Shown here one piece after another: positions 1 through 9,784 of a stretch of 64,000 bases of DNA. A program made the translations under genes and the position numbers. This stretch comes from Siderastrea siderea (lineage: Eukaryota > Cnidaria > Anthozoa > Scleractinia > Rhizangiidae), in the NCBI GenBank assembly GCA_964030785.1, contig OZ034967.1, positions 57,081,665 to 57,145,664 of the forward strand, read 5' to 3'. The notes under the pieces are model-generated. The model was not told where the DNA came from and ran no database searches. It was given only the letters and a program-made list of their open reading frames with translations. The stretch's first letter is position 1, and every line of letters starts with the position of its first letter.

Positions 1-1407
1 CAAAAATAGTTAACTTAATCATTATCCTAGCGCTCTAACAACAATAAGCGTTTGCTGAAAGCTATAACTATACTCCGGTTAAAGGCTGTTGTAACTTTGC
101 GAAGGTCACTGAGAGGTTTATGTCTTGCAGATTCGCGTATTGTGCATTTCAATTTTTACATTTTTCAGGCCCTTGACTTAATAAACGGAGTGGCGGATCT
201 AGGTTTGAAGGTGGCTTGGCTAACTTGACAGAACGATAACGGAACAATAGGAGACAAAGTCGCCTCCTTGATAGTCTTGTTCCTTTTCATAATTTCAAGC
301 ACGAATCCAAAGAGGGGGTGGCTAGCCACCCAATCCACCCCCCCCCCCATCTGCCTCTGAAATGTAAGTGGACTCAACATTTCCATTTAACACCGTCAAC
401 ATTAGTGAATGTGGCAAGAGAAAAGCGTTCTGATGCCCCGTTGAATGATGTTGCACGATATTTAAACGAAGTTTGATTTCCATCAAGCATTTGTACAACA
501 ACGTTGCGTTACATTCACCACCAATTGGTTGGTGTTTCATTAATCCGTGTGACTGAGGCTTAATGTACAGGCCCAAGATTTCTAAGTAGAATGCGGTTTG
601 TGGCTCGTGCGCATGAGTGAGAGAAACACACTTCCATGCACATCCCACGATTCGCTTTGACGAAGGGCTAGCGCTTGAAACGTGAGTTTTCAATATAACT
701 CCCTACGCCGTGGCTAACTGCCATATTAAATCAGTTGATTAATCCAAAGTTTCCTGAAAATTCACGCCTAATTACAGTTCACGCCGCTCTATGCGTGAGA
801 CGTTGTAAGTTGTATTGCATTTCTATCGTATCTGAAACAACCGCTCCACGCGGGCTTTCTTGTTGCATAACTGTCTCTATTTACCTCAGTCTTGAACCGT
901 TTTGTCGAGTTCCTCAATAATGTAAGAGCACTTTTCGATTAAGGTGATCTTATTCGTCTCATCTACCAACTTAATTTTAAAATCTCACAGAACCTAAAAA
1001 TTTAGCAATGCTTTAATTAACGTGACTCCTGAGCAGCCTCGAGACAATAGATATCTCACCGGACTCTCAGCTGGTAAATTTTCTGAATTTTTGGTTCTTG
1101 TTTTTTCAGTTTTCAGTTTGCTTGAAATCGTACTGGTGAAAGTTATACAAGAATGTTATTTGGGGAAAGAAATTCTATTAAATTCTTCTCTAATCTTACA
1201 ACATCAGTGGGTAAAACATTATGATTAATTTTGCTGTCCCTATTGTTCTTCTGTGTTCCTCAAAGCGTTAAGCTAAACAACACCTAAACGTTTCAGTAAA
1301 GGATTATTCTAATTACTCTCTGTGAACATAATGTCAATGAAGATGGAATGAATTATCACAAATCAACACAAAGACAACAACAATAACAGCAACAACAACC
1401 TACTGAC

Positions 1408-1486
1408 CTATCCTTTCCAAACGGTCGTCCTCTTTGTTTTTCAGTCCACGGTCTTCCAACTCTATCTCCTCGCTTTGCTCCGCCAT
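1408..1486 (-). CDS. First coding exon of a paralogous VWA-TRP-SPRY channel gene (rest lies left of window)
   Basis: On the minus strand an ATG opens 26 codons (MAEQSEEIELEDRG...) followed by a GTCAGT donor in phase 1. The peptide differs by about one residue from exon 1 of the channel gene at 56407-56485, and the donor is identical. The flanks are also duplicated. The remaining exons would lie beyond the left edge of the window, so the reading of a tandem paralog in the same orientation is an inference. The copy could instead be an isolated duplicated promoter and first exon. Confidence 0.6.
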
Positions 1487-2419
1487 CTGTCGGCTAGATT
1501 CGTAGTGTAGTATACACTAACAAGCGTAAATATCAAACATATCAGTAACGGCTATGATGAAAACCAACGTGACAAATAAATTGAACCACAACGCAAAGTC
1601 TACATGATCCGCTTTCAAGCGCATAAACGTACCTCCTGACTTGTCGGTACTTTTTAAAACACCTTAACGAAAGCTGCTGTTGGCATGTGGGTAATTTGAA
1701 TCAAAAGTCACTTCAATTCAATATCAAATTTCTAGGTTGGCATGTTCGCCAGTGAGATCGCGCTTTGTCCTGCTACACGCGCAGCTCATCAACACAATCA
1801 GGGATATACGATAAAACTCAAGAGAAGAAAACAGTATATAGGGTTCTTTAGAATAATTACCTACTTTAACGCACGTTCAGCTCAACAAAGGTCGTGTTCT
1901 ATTGGCGGCCAGTTAGTAAAACTTTCGCACTGCCCCCACACAAGACTAACACATTAAACCGACGTTAATTATACATTCACTTTCACACTTCTTCGATTCT
2001 TATAAACAAACAGCAATCATGATAGAGCTTAAAAGTCAGAAAATGTATGCGTAATTAATATATGAGGTTGTGGGGAGAGCCAGTTTATTATAAATTATTC
2101 ATTTCGTTTTCCATTTCCTAAGTGGGATTTAAAAAACAATTTCCTTTTACACGAGGAAACAAAAAACTGAAGGAATTCGGAATTCGGGGTAAAAGGACGC
2201 TGTCATGTATAAATTGCTTGTATTGCGTTCCCTTGGTTTTTTAAGAGCTCTTGAAACATTTGGAATATTTTTTCAACAGCTGGGTAAATAATAACGCGTG
2301 CAATGTCGTATTCTTTAGCGACAAGTCAACTTGTAATCCACTTTATAATTTTTAATTATTTCGTTTGGATAATACCAAACACCAAACAAAGCCATAACTG
2401 AACATGGAACAAGAAAACT

Positions 2420-2421
2420 AA

Positions 2422-2483
<62 letters not shown>
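2420..2483. repeat. (AAT)n microsatellite
   Basis: About 20 uninterrupted AAT units. The poly-Tyr and poly-Leu reading frames crossing it are artefacts of the trinucleotide run. The right-hand copy of the duplication lacks the run, so it expanded after duplication. Confidence 0.95.
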
Positions 2484-2484
<1 letters not shown>

Positions 2485-3964
2485 CAAAAATCAAGTGGGC
2501 AACTTGTTGTACAGAAGCATTCACTTATGGGATAATAAAAAAAGAGCAATAATATGCAAGATAACACACATCCTTTCAGGATAAATTTCTTATTGCGGGC
2601 GAGCAAAAGCGAGCCCACAGACCTAATCTTGAAGGTGGTGGTCAGCGGCACTTACTTAAACAGTATAGAGCCGAGTTGGAGCAAAATGTGGGCACACTCT
2701 TGGCATTCCTTTGGAATTCCAGCTGGTATGAATGGTATGCGAGCGAAGGCCCTGGTGTTGAGTTCAAGGTCCGTTCAGGATGTCCCTGCGGAGGACATGC
2801 GCAGCAGGTTGGTGCACTCGTGCCTTAACTCGTGCCCAACTCGTGCCCATCTTCGCTAATCACATAGCAGTGCATTAGAGAAAGACAACAAGGCGGCTCG
2901 TCAAGTGTACAAGAGAAACAGAAAACCGTCCAGAGAAAAGGTTCGAAATTTTTACTGACTTATTCTTCGCCCTTCAGAACTGTATTCTCTATGCAAACTA
3001 CGGCTCATTAAATACAGCGGTAACAGCTTTTATGGCAAATACTATTTTTAAGAAATGCAAGATTTCCTTCCTAATAAACATGTTCCGTTGCCATTTATGC
3101 TACAAAAAACTTCTTGCAGTCATGTTGAGAGTTGTCTCTTGCTCCTGTTTTCACTCTAATCTAAGCAATTGTTCTTCTTTTAAATAAAATAGTTGTTTAA
3201 TGTAATATGAGTCTTGTTTACTGTATAGTTCAATTCAATTTCCACGTTCGTGATTCCGTCGCGATTTCCTCTGTTGATACTGGGGCTAAAAGGGTTACTT
3301 GCATTCACCATTTCACGCTAAACACCTATCATTCAATTACTAAGCAGTGGTTCGCAACATTCATCGCATTTCCCAACCCCCATCTCCGCCCGCACTTCCT
3401 AGCCATTGGTTACTGCTAATATAAATTAGCGCTTCAAAGTGTACATGAACGCCATGCAACATTACTTTTGTGAACAGCGAAGACGCGAATAATCCCACAA
3501 CTTTATAGACTTTAAGACCAGATTTAAGTACGACCCACGTCCTGATGGGCTGTGTACAAGACAACGGCCTTAAGCAATCACCACGGCGATGACAATGAAA
3601 GCAAGAGGTTTTACGAGAATAATAATAGTGGCTCTACGACCTTGAGGTATACAGATTGATGCATTTTCCCTGTTTTTACTAACGTTTATATAGTGGTATC
3701 AGTTTATCAAACAAAGCAAGACTAAAGTGAAATTAATTAGGGCCTTTCAAACTGACGAAAATGGAACAAAAACTCGCAGTTTGGAGACCTACAAATTCGG
3801 TGCTTAGTCCGTGTCTTTGCGTTTTTTTCCTACGTTTGTGGCCGTTTGATACTATTTTCCTCTTTCAACGTTGAGAAAAAGAGAAATTTTTCACCAAGAA
3901 ATAGAAACCAGTGCCAAGTCCAAATTTTGCTTTGTGCGCATGCCCAAAGTCAAATTTGCAAACA

Positions 3965-3970
3965 TATCTG
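3965..3970. repeat. Target-site duplication, left (TATCTG)
   Basis: TATCTG directly precedes the inverted repeat starting AGTAGTTATAG and recurs exactly at 20947-20952 after the other end. A 6-bp duplication is the known hallmark of Polinton integrase. Confidence 0.95.
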
Positions 3971-4220
3971 AGTAGTTATAGAGTTGGGGGTACCAGATCA
4001 TTGAAAATGATCTGTTACCAATCCCAACTCTATATCTACTTTTCCATCTGATGGCAATAATTTTATGGATAACTATATGTTTTTCAATTTTTTGGAGAAC
4101 TATATATTTTTCAATTTTACGGATAACTATATGTTTTTATTTCATGAGCGCAGTTATTTGGATTTGGATACTATATGTTTTATCTCATGATGTATCCAAC
4201 GCATTATTCCTTCACGTGAC
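3971..4220 (+). repeat. Left terminal inverted repeat
   Basis: This 250-bp repeat aligns with the reverse complement of 20724-20946 with about two substitutions and one 27-bp extra segment, a local duplication of the ATAACTATATxTTTTTCAATTTT unit near 4070-4125. It ends at a CACGTGAC motif shared by both ends. Confidence 0.95.
3972..4044 (+). other. Hairpin-forming terminus inside the left TIR
   Basis: The first about 70 bases are self-complementary. GTAGTTATAGAGTTGGG pairs with CCCAACTCTATATCTAC, and the inner CAGATCATT/AATGATCTG is a perfect 9-bp stem around a GAA loop. The same structure is mirrored at 20874-20945. Confidence 0.8.
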
Positions 4221-4388
4221 CACATACTACAGGAAGTTTATAATTCTCGGAAAAGCAGGAAGTTTTTCTAAGAAACAAGTCTGGACATGTCTGGTGAAAA
4301 CAGGAAATGACTAAGCTATTTTCCAAGGTCATGATAGTCGTATGATCTCTATCAACCAATTAAAAACTTCCCCATAAATTACTTTTTC

Positions 4389-4448
4389 TGATAAAAAGAT
4401 CAGAAGTCGCTCCGGTTTTGATAAAAAGATCAGAAGTAGCTTCCGGTT
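4389..4448. promoter_or_regulatory. Two tandem 30-bp repeats upstream of the left-end gene
   Basis: Units 4389-4418 and 4419-4448 share TGATAAAAAGATCAGAAGT followed by a GC-rich (G/C)CTxCCGGTT half, with only about two differences. They end 27 bp before the ATG at 4475, so they may be cis-regulatory. That role is inferred. Confidence 0.5.
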
Positions 4449-4474
4449 AACAAAAATATAGCAAGACCTACAAG

Positions 4475-5095
4475 ATGCCTCTAAGTCTGGAAGAAGCTGT
4501 AAAAAGATTTGAAAATTACTCTAATAACATTCAAGATTCTATTTTAATTATGGAATCGTTAATGGGGAGCCATCACTCATTTTCGTTTGATTTGCCTCAA
4601 GTAATTACAAACTTAGATAGCGTCGACATTAGAGCTGAGGAGAAGAATGTTTCAGCGTATGTTAAAGTTCTGGAGGAGTATCAAAGAATGCTCGCTATGG
4701 AGAAAAAGCGGAGATCAATTAAAGAAGTTATTGAAGGAAAAGAGGAGTCGGCAGACTTCAAGGCTAATTTAAAAATGAAAAGACGATCTCAACGTCTGGG
4801 AATTATTTTCAAGCCGAATGTTCTGCCAGCAATGGCTGCTGCGGGTCAAATTCCTCCACGAATGCCTCCGCGAAATTCTGCCAGCCAAATGCCTCCACCA
4901 AATGCTGCCAGCCGATTTCCTCCGCCAAATGCTGCCAGCCAAATGCCTCCATCAAATGCTGCCAGCCGATTTCCTCCGCCAAATGCTGCCAGCCAAATGC
5001 CTCCGCCAAATGCTGCCAGCCAAATGCCTCTACCAAATGCTGCATTAATGCAAGAACCTATTGTTGAAGAAGATGAACATATGTTAGAATTGTAA
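4475..5095 (+). CDS. Polinton left-end protein with proline-rich nonapeptide repeats
   Basis: I do not recognise this 206-residue protein. Residues 1-115 are charged and probably helical, with a basic patch (KMKRRSQR) near 108. Residues about 128-190 are six to seven 9-residue repeats of the form (Q/R)(M/F)PPPNAAS, encoded by 27-bp DNA repeats, followed by an acidic tail (EEDEHMLEL). There is no signal peptide or membrane segment. It is the only plus-strand gene at this end and overlaps the end of the polymerase gene tail to tail by 12 bp. It has its own upstream repeats, so it may be an early or accessory gene. Repeat number probably varies between copies. Confidence 0.7.
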   Translation: MPLSLEEAVKRFENYSNNIQDSILIMESLMGSHHSFSFDLPQVITNLDSVDIRAEEKNVSAYVKVLEEYQRMLAMEKKRRSIKEVIEGKEESADFKANLKMKRRSQRLGIIFKPNVLPAMAAAGQIPPRMPPRNSASQMPPPNAASRFPPPNAASQMPPSNAASRFPPPNAASQMPPPNAASQMPLPNAALMQEPIVEEDEHMLEL

Positions 5096-8000
5096 TTTGT
5101 AATGACCGTAAGCTAAACTTTGTATTCCGTTATATATATATCTTTTGTCATCGAAGCAGCTGAGTGATACTTTGTTTATTTCATAACTACTTAGTTGATG
5201 TTTGCTGCTTCGAATAGTTTTCATAGTATGTTGCATTTGTTTATTTTCTAATAAAACATTTTTGTAGTCAGTATGTTTGATGTTGTTCCTTATTATGTTT
5301 TTTTTTATTCCCTTTCCTGTTTTTACACATTTATGATTGTCTTTTATATAACTGTACATTTTTGATCGCAAACCGACAAATTCAGTTATTGGAATTCCAG
5401 AGGCTTCATCTTTGAATTTACCTATTACCTTTTTATTTGTCTTATCGAAATACGGCGAGCTTTCTGGATAGTCGCTGTTGTCAAATCGATCTTTGTCATT
5501 CCAAAAGTCTTGGTACACATCTTCGGCTTCAATCTCATATGTCAGACTGTCTGTGTCGGTGAAGAGCAGCTTGGCTTTGTCTCCATACTTTTCTTTTATG
5601 TAGTTATAATGAAAATCATACATTAATGTCTTGCTCAGATCTAGAATACACATTCCTACATATGCCAGCCTGTTTAAAGTGAGCGTTGCCTTTATTTTAT
5701 GCACAGCAACTAGATTTTCGTTGAATATCTTACTGCTTACATAAGTAGGTTAAGAAGCCATCTTCAATAGTTTCTTTTCATCAGTCACAAGTCTGACATC
5801 AACTCTCTTTCTTATGTTTTCCATAGTTTTACCAAATACTGAGTTATTCATAAGTTTGAAGAAATCTTTTTCGAATGAATTTTTCGCTTGAGTACGTTTC
5901 AGTGTATTGAATTGAATGTATTGTTTGAGCCAAGGTGACTGATTGAATTCTAACACTCGATGGACTTTATTCACTTTCAATCCAAGATCAAGATACAGCT
6001 GCAGGTTTCTGTAATGCAGAACATATTTTTCTTTATTGCTTAATGTAGGGATCAGTTTGTGTACTAGTCCTGTCGATATATTATATTTTGTAGCTATTTG
6101 TTTACAATACTCAGACAGCATATCTTTATTTACACAAACCCTCTCAGCAGCTAATGGGTAGTCATTATGAAGGTTATGCAACTCTTTGGGATATTCGAGA
6201 TCAACTTCTAGTATCAACCCTTTATTGCTATTTTCATTATACTGAGCTAAATTGATTTTATTAATCTGCTTTTCTGTCATCCATTTGAAACCACCGGTGG
6301 GGAGATATTGACTCATAGCCCAACCGTATAAATTATTAGCATCAAGATACATAATGTACTTTGACGGCGCTTTCTCGTCGTATTCTCTCATGTATTTGTT
6401 GTTTGCTTTTCCATATCGATTGGCAATATAAGATATACCACCACGCATACCTTTTTCAATGAATTGAAACATATCTATGTCTGTCATTAGTTCTAGTTGA
6501 ATATCAGTCATTTTCAACATGGCGTCCCATGACAAACCAGGTGATGTGAAATAGTGACATGGGTCAAGTTTGTAATACTGTAGACACGTCTTGCGGAAGT
6601 TTTCAAACACGTCAGATAATAGAAGTATATCAGACTTAAGATATAGATTGTGGTATTCACCCATCGTTTGTAATTGAAATGTATTCCACACTTTCTGAGC
6701 ATGACAATAATCATCGTTTGTTATATGCTCATTATTCAATATGCTGTAAAATTCTTCTTTCGTTGGTAATTCTGTTTTATTGAATTTTTCAAAACTGTCC
6801 ATGTAATCGTACGGATAAATACCTTTTCGTGTCATAAGCTTGAATTTTTCTTTTCGGAATCTTTTGTTTGTATACTTTAAAGCTTCTGCTGGTAAGTTGC
6901 TGACTAATTTATCCAAACTTGAGCTCATGAATTGGAAACTGTCAAGGAATGTCAGATGTTTACCAAGCATGAAAGCCATATATTTTTCCATATTGTTTGG
7001 TATGGCATTTATGTTCATTTTAATTTCTTTTCCGTTTTTGGTGTATGCATGTTTGTTAACAATAGCTCCAATCTCTTGCATAATGAAATGACTGTCATAA
7101 CCTCTCAAATTATGGAATATAACAGGAATTTTAATTTCTTCTGGATTTATTCTGAGTTTCAGATTGCATTCTTGGTGCGCAGAGCCCCTGTATTTGCCAG
7201 TAATATGACAATGATCTCTGACCTGAATGTCTTTTTCAGTATATTTTTTATCACAGATGTGGCATGTTGTTGCTTTTTTGAATTCTTTTTCATCCACTTC
7301 AGTCATTATCAACGGTTTATTGAAATGTTTTTTCATTACTTTTTTGCAGTATTTCACTTCTTCTAAAATATTTTCCATAAATTTATACACAGCCTTTTCA
7401 CCTCTGTATATTTGTATTGGTTTTGTATATTTGTCGTCATAACAACAAACCACTTTATAACCATATCCACAGTCTGTGTGCCTTTGGTAAGCTTCGGTGT
7501 ATGATTTATTACCGTCTTGTTGACATCCGTGAATCTTCTCTGTTATAGCCTCAAAATCAGCATAAATTACAAATGGCACAGGTTGCTGTTTATGGAAATT
7601 GTTGAATTTCAGTATGTTATTGTCTTTGTCTGGCATTTTTATTGCTTGTTCACCATTCACTTGTATGCAAATATCTTTATGATTGTTTAATACTCTGTCA
7701 GAACTGAAACATTGCAGGCATTGCATACAAAAGTGTTTCCTCTCTTTGTGTTTTGTTTGGTTATACATGAATTTGTTGAAATCCTTTATCAGAACATAAT
7801 GCTTGTTTTCATTTTTGGTTACCAGAAGTAGTTCCATATGATCTTCATACTTTTCTTTGGAAACATATATGGGATATGGCTCTTTGTTTTCGTACCCGAA
7901 TACACTTATATTAATACTGTTTTGCTTCTCAATTTTGTTGTAATGTTTGACACTGACTGGAAAATCAATGTTTGAGTAATCTAACTTTTCAATGTATGCT

Positions 8001-8836
8001 TTATCGACTTTTTTAATCCTTTGAGGATATTTTTCTTGTGGGTTTAAGTGTCGGATATGACACCATCTGAAACATTCATTATCCTCATTTTTCATGTTAA
8101 TTAGTCCCTTAGCACTATTTCGCAGTTCAGAAGGCAATTGGATATATGAGGATCCATTCATGGGCTTGTATTTGACAATGTTCAGGTAATGGTTATCAAC
8201 TGATTGTACCGTCCATCCTGAACCTTCTGATATCCATTGAGCTATCTTGTTTAAGATATTTTGTTTAGACATTTGTAATGCTTCATTGATTTCTGTATTG
8301 TTAATAATTGTTTGTGGTGTGCTATTGAAATATGCTGGCTTTTCAACTATTTCGCCATCAGAAATTTTATTGAATGTGACTTTCAATGTTTCAACATATT
8401 TCAAGCCTTTCATTTCATTCAACAAACTTCTTACACTGTATTCTATTGCCTTTCTGGTGTTTTGCATTTCGGCTAATGGGTCTTTATTGTTTTTAATGCC
8501 GATTTCAAATGACTTGGTAAACCCTTTTAAAGCTTTGTCTGTTTGTTTTATTATGGTTCTTGGTGTTGGAACCGGTTTTTTAACAGCATTTTGTTTAGTT
8601 CTTGGTGCAGGAATTGGTTTGTAATTATTCCTAAATTCTGCGGGCGGTAGAATAATATTATCTTCGTACTGCTTGACCATTTGTTTGACACTCTTGCGAG
8701 GTGTTGGTATTGGTCTTCTTATTGTTGGAACTGGCTTATTATCCTGCTTCAGAATTAATTTAATAAGTTTCGATTTGCTTAGCTTCTTCAAACTAGCTTT
8801 ATTCATATTAATATGATTAGATTTTTCTAATTTCAT
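5084..8836 (-). pseudogene. POLB: Protein-primed family B DNA polymerase, one in-frame stop
   Basis: This is the replicative polymerase of Polintons, expected to copy the linear element using a terminal protein as primer. The N-terminus carries three to four (P/K)xPxPR repeats (residues about 35-95). A C2H2-like finger lies near 370 and a CxxC..DHCH zinc motif near 525-560. Exonuclease motifs are YADFE (about 425), FHNLRGYDSHF (about 579) and YLKSD (about 735). Polymerase motifs are A, LDANNLYGW (about 832), B, KNSFEKDFFKLMNNSVFGK (about 995), and C, FTDTDS (about 1094). A TAA at 5750-5752 separates motif B from motif C. The frame stays open after it to 5084, so motif C is lost unless the stop is read through. 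About 1,250 codons in all is normal for the family. Confidence 0.95.
5750..5752 (-). other. Premature stop codon (TAA) in the polymerase gene
   Basis: A single TAA lies in frame between two uninterrupted halves of the polymerase. No frame change is needed, and the downstream half starts without its own ATG. This is a simple nonsense mutation rather than a gene boundary. Confidence 0.9.
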
Positions 8837-8953
8837 TCTATATATAATATCTATAGGTTTTATTTTAAGTAGATTTTAATCCGCGTTTAAGTATGGTCAA
8901 GAATTCAAATGATCCAATTTCATGGATCTGTTGAATTGTATATAAAAGGATTG
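8837..8953. other. AT-rich spacer upstream of the polymerase gene
   Basis: This gap between the polymerase start and the zinc-finger gene contains TATAGATATTATATATAGA next to the polymerase ATG on the minus strand, a plausible promoter. On the plus strand it has TATATAAAAGGA near 8939, for which no downstream plus-strand gene is seen. Confidence 0.4.
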
Positions 8954-9172
8954 TTATTCATTATTTTTTTTCATTTCATTGTACACATTATTTAATCTAT
9001 GTTTCATTGTTTTTAAATGACAATGTTTTCCAGCCAATGTGTAATTTCGTCCAGTATTACAAATATCACAATACCATTCTCTATTTAGCATATACGTTGT
9101 TTTATGGTTTTTCCTCTCCTCATTGGTAAAAACTCTAGGTCTTCCACGACATCTCTTGACATTATCTTCCAT
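8954..9172 (-). CDS. Small C2H2 zinc-finger protein with AT-hook-like motif
   Basis: This 72-residue protein begins MEDNVKRCRGRPRVF. RGRPR is an AT-hook-type core at about residues 9-13, and WYCDICN...HCHLKTMKH (about 33-58) is a single C2H2 finger with CxxC and HxxxxxH spacing. Both motifs suggest a DNA-binding regulator or replication accessory protein. It lies between the polymerase gene and the 99-residue gene on the same strand, preceded by TTAATATATATGG. The function is inferred from motifs only. Confidence 0.7.
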   Translation of the reverse strand: MEDNVKRCRGRPRVFTNEERKNHKTTYMLNREWYCDICNTGRNYTLAGKHCHLKTMKHRLNNVYNEMKKNNE

Positions 9173-9231
9173 ATATATTAATACTATATGTTTTTATTTT
9201 AAATGAATTTGACTTGTGCGTTTAAACCTGT

Positions 9232-9531
9232 TCACCACAGCAGATGGTAGCTCCAGTAATTAGCGTAATTGGGATCCTTATATGTCAGCTTGCCATATCT
9301 ATTCTTTATCTTGGAGGCTCTTTTACGGTATTGCATACGTCTTTCTGGATTTTTATGGATTAAATAATCTTCATACATTCTGTCGCCAAAGTGTATTTTA
9401 TCACCGTTTTTAAGTGTCACAACATACTTTTTATCTGCACGGTTTGAATAATTCAGATCCTTTGCGCCGTACACGTTTTTGGCTCTGAATTTAAGAGAAT
9501 CGAATTCATCTCCAAACTTTAGATTTTCCAT
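9232..9531 (-). CDS. Conserved small viral protein (DUF5754-like)
   Basis: This 99-residue protein has the pattern YVVTLKNGDKIHFGDRMYED, then Y(L)IHKNPERRMQYRKRASKIKNR (quoted in part), and ends YWSYHLLW. I know the IHFG...DY..HK..R...Y..R...W pattern as a short protein shared by several large DNA viruses, Polintons and virophage-like elements, with no assigned function (DUF5754-type). That assignment is from memory and should be tested. The start ATG lies in AATTATATGG, like other genes of the element. Confidence 0.7.
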   Translation of the reverse strand: MENLKFGDEFDSLKFRAKNVYGAKDLNYSNRADKKYVVTLKNGDKIHFGDRMYEDYLIHKNPERRMQYRKRASKIKNRYGKLTYKDPNYANYWSYHLLW

Positions 9532-9535
9532 ATAA

Positions 9536-9670
9536 TTATGTTACATATTTATTTTCTATTGCAAAGACTGAGTTGTTGCTGTAACAGATTGGATATGTCG
9601 ACCGATATTTGTCATGTATTTTACTTCCACATACAAACCAGCGTTTCAATTTTTTCCAAAGACTCTTCAT
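9536..9670 (-). CDS. Putative 44-residue microprotein
   Basis: This short gene begins MKSLWKKLKRWFVCGSKIHD and ends four bases before the next gene's start. It is supported by an ATCTAACATAATTATATG leader, the same element found before the capsid genes, at 9679-9685. The first 17 residues are basic and aromatic (amphipathic, perhaps membrane-binding). I do not recognise a family. Confidence 0.5.
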   Translation of the reverse strand: MKSLWKKLKRWFVCGSKIHDKYRSTYPICYSNNSVFAIENKYVT

Positions 9671-9784
9671 ATAATTATGTTAGATAATAGCCAGAAATAA
9701 AGATATTTTTGGCTACCGTGAGCGATGAACAGTCGTGCTGCAAGTTAGATATAATATATGTTAGATAATTCTTTTTAAAACACT
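9671..9784. other. Spacer with two further TCTAAC elements
   Basis: The stretch 9745-9775 reads TTAGATATAATATATGTTAGAT on the plus strand, so two ATCTAAC copies face the minus-strand genes. No further start codon is associated with the second one. Confidence 0.45.
9679..9685 (-). promoter_or_regulatory. TCTAAC element of the 44-residue gene
   Basis: ATCTAAC lies 8 bp before the ATG, which sits in ATTATATG. This is the shared Polinton leader motif. Confidence 0.5.

Larger units (their letters stand above)
1..3775. repeat. Segmental duplicate of 55213-58528 (left copy)
   Basis: This block is collinear with 55213-58528, with many substitutions and small indels. Shared landmarks include the opening CAAAAATAGTTAA, the exon-1 sequence (1408-1486 versus 56407-56485), the GAAGGAATT..GGTAAAAGGACGCT stretch, and the AGCAAGAGGTTTTACGAGAATAATAATAGTGG-type end (only partly quoted). 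The block holds the 5' flank and first exon of a paralogous channel gene. Apart from that exon and an (AAT)n microsatellite I see no gene in it. The spacer 3776-3964 before the transposon shows nothing recognisable. Confidence 0.8.

Noticed and set aside
2315..2651. ORFs with poly-Tyr and poly-Leu
   Set aside because: They are translations of the (AAT)n microsatellite in different frames; no domain or splice support.
4809..5048. Two further repeat-containing ORFs overlapping the left-end Polinton gene
   Set aside because: Other frames of the 27-bp coding repeats; repeats of 27 bp stay open in several frames by construction.
8939..8950. Plus-strand TATATAAAAGGA as a promoter
   Set aside because: No plus-strand gene follows; all genes here run on the minus strand.
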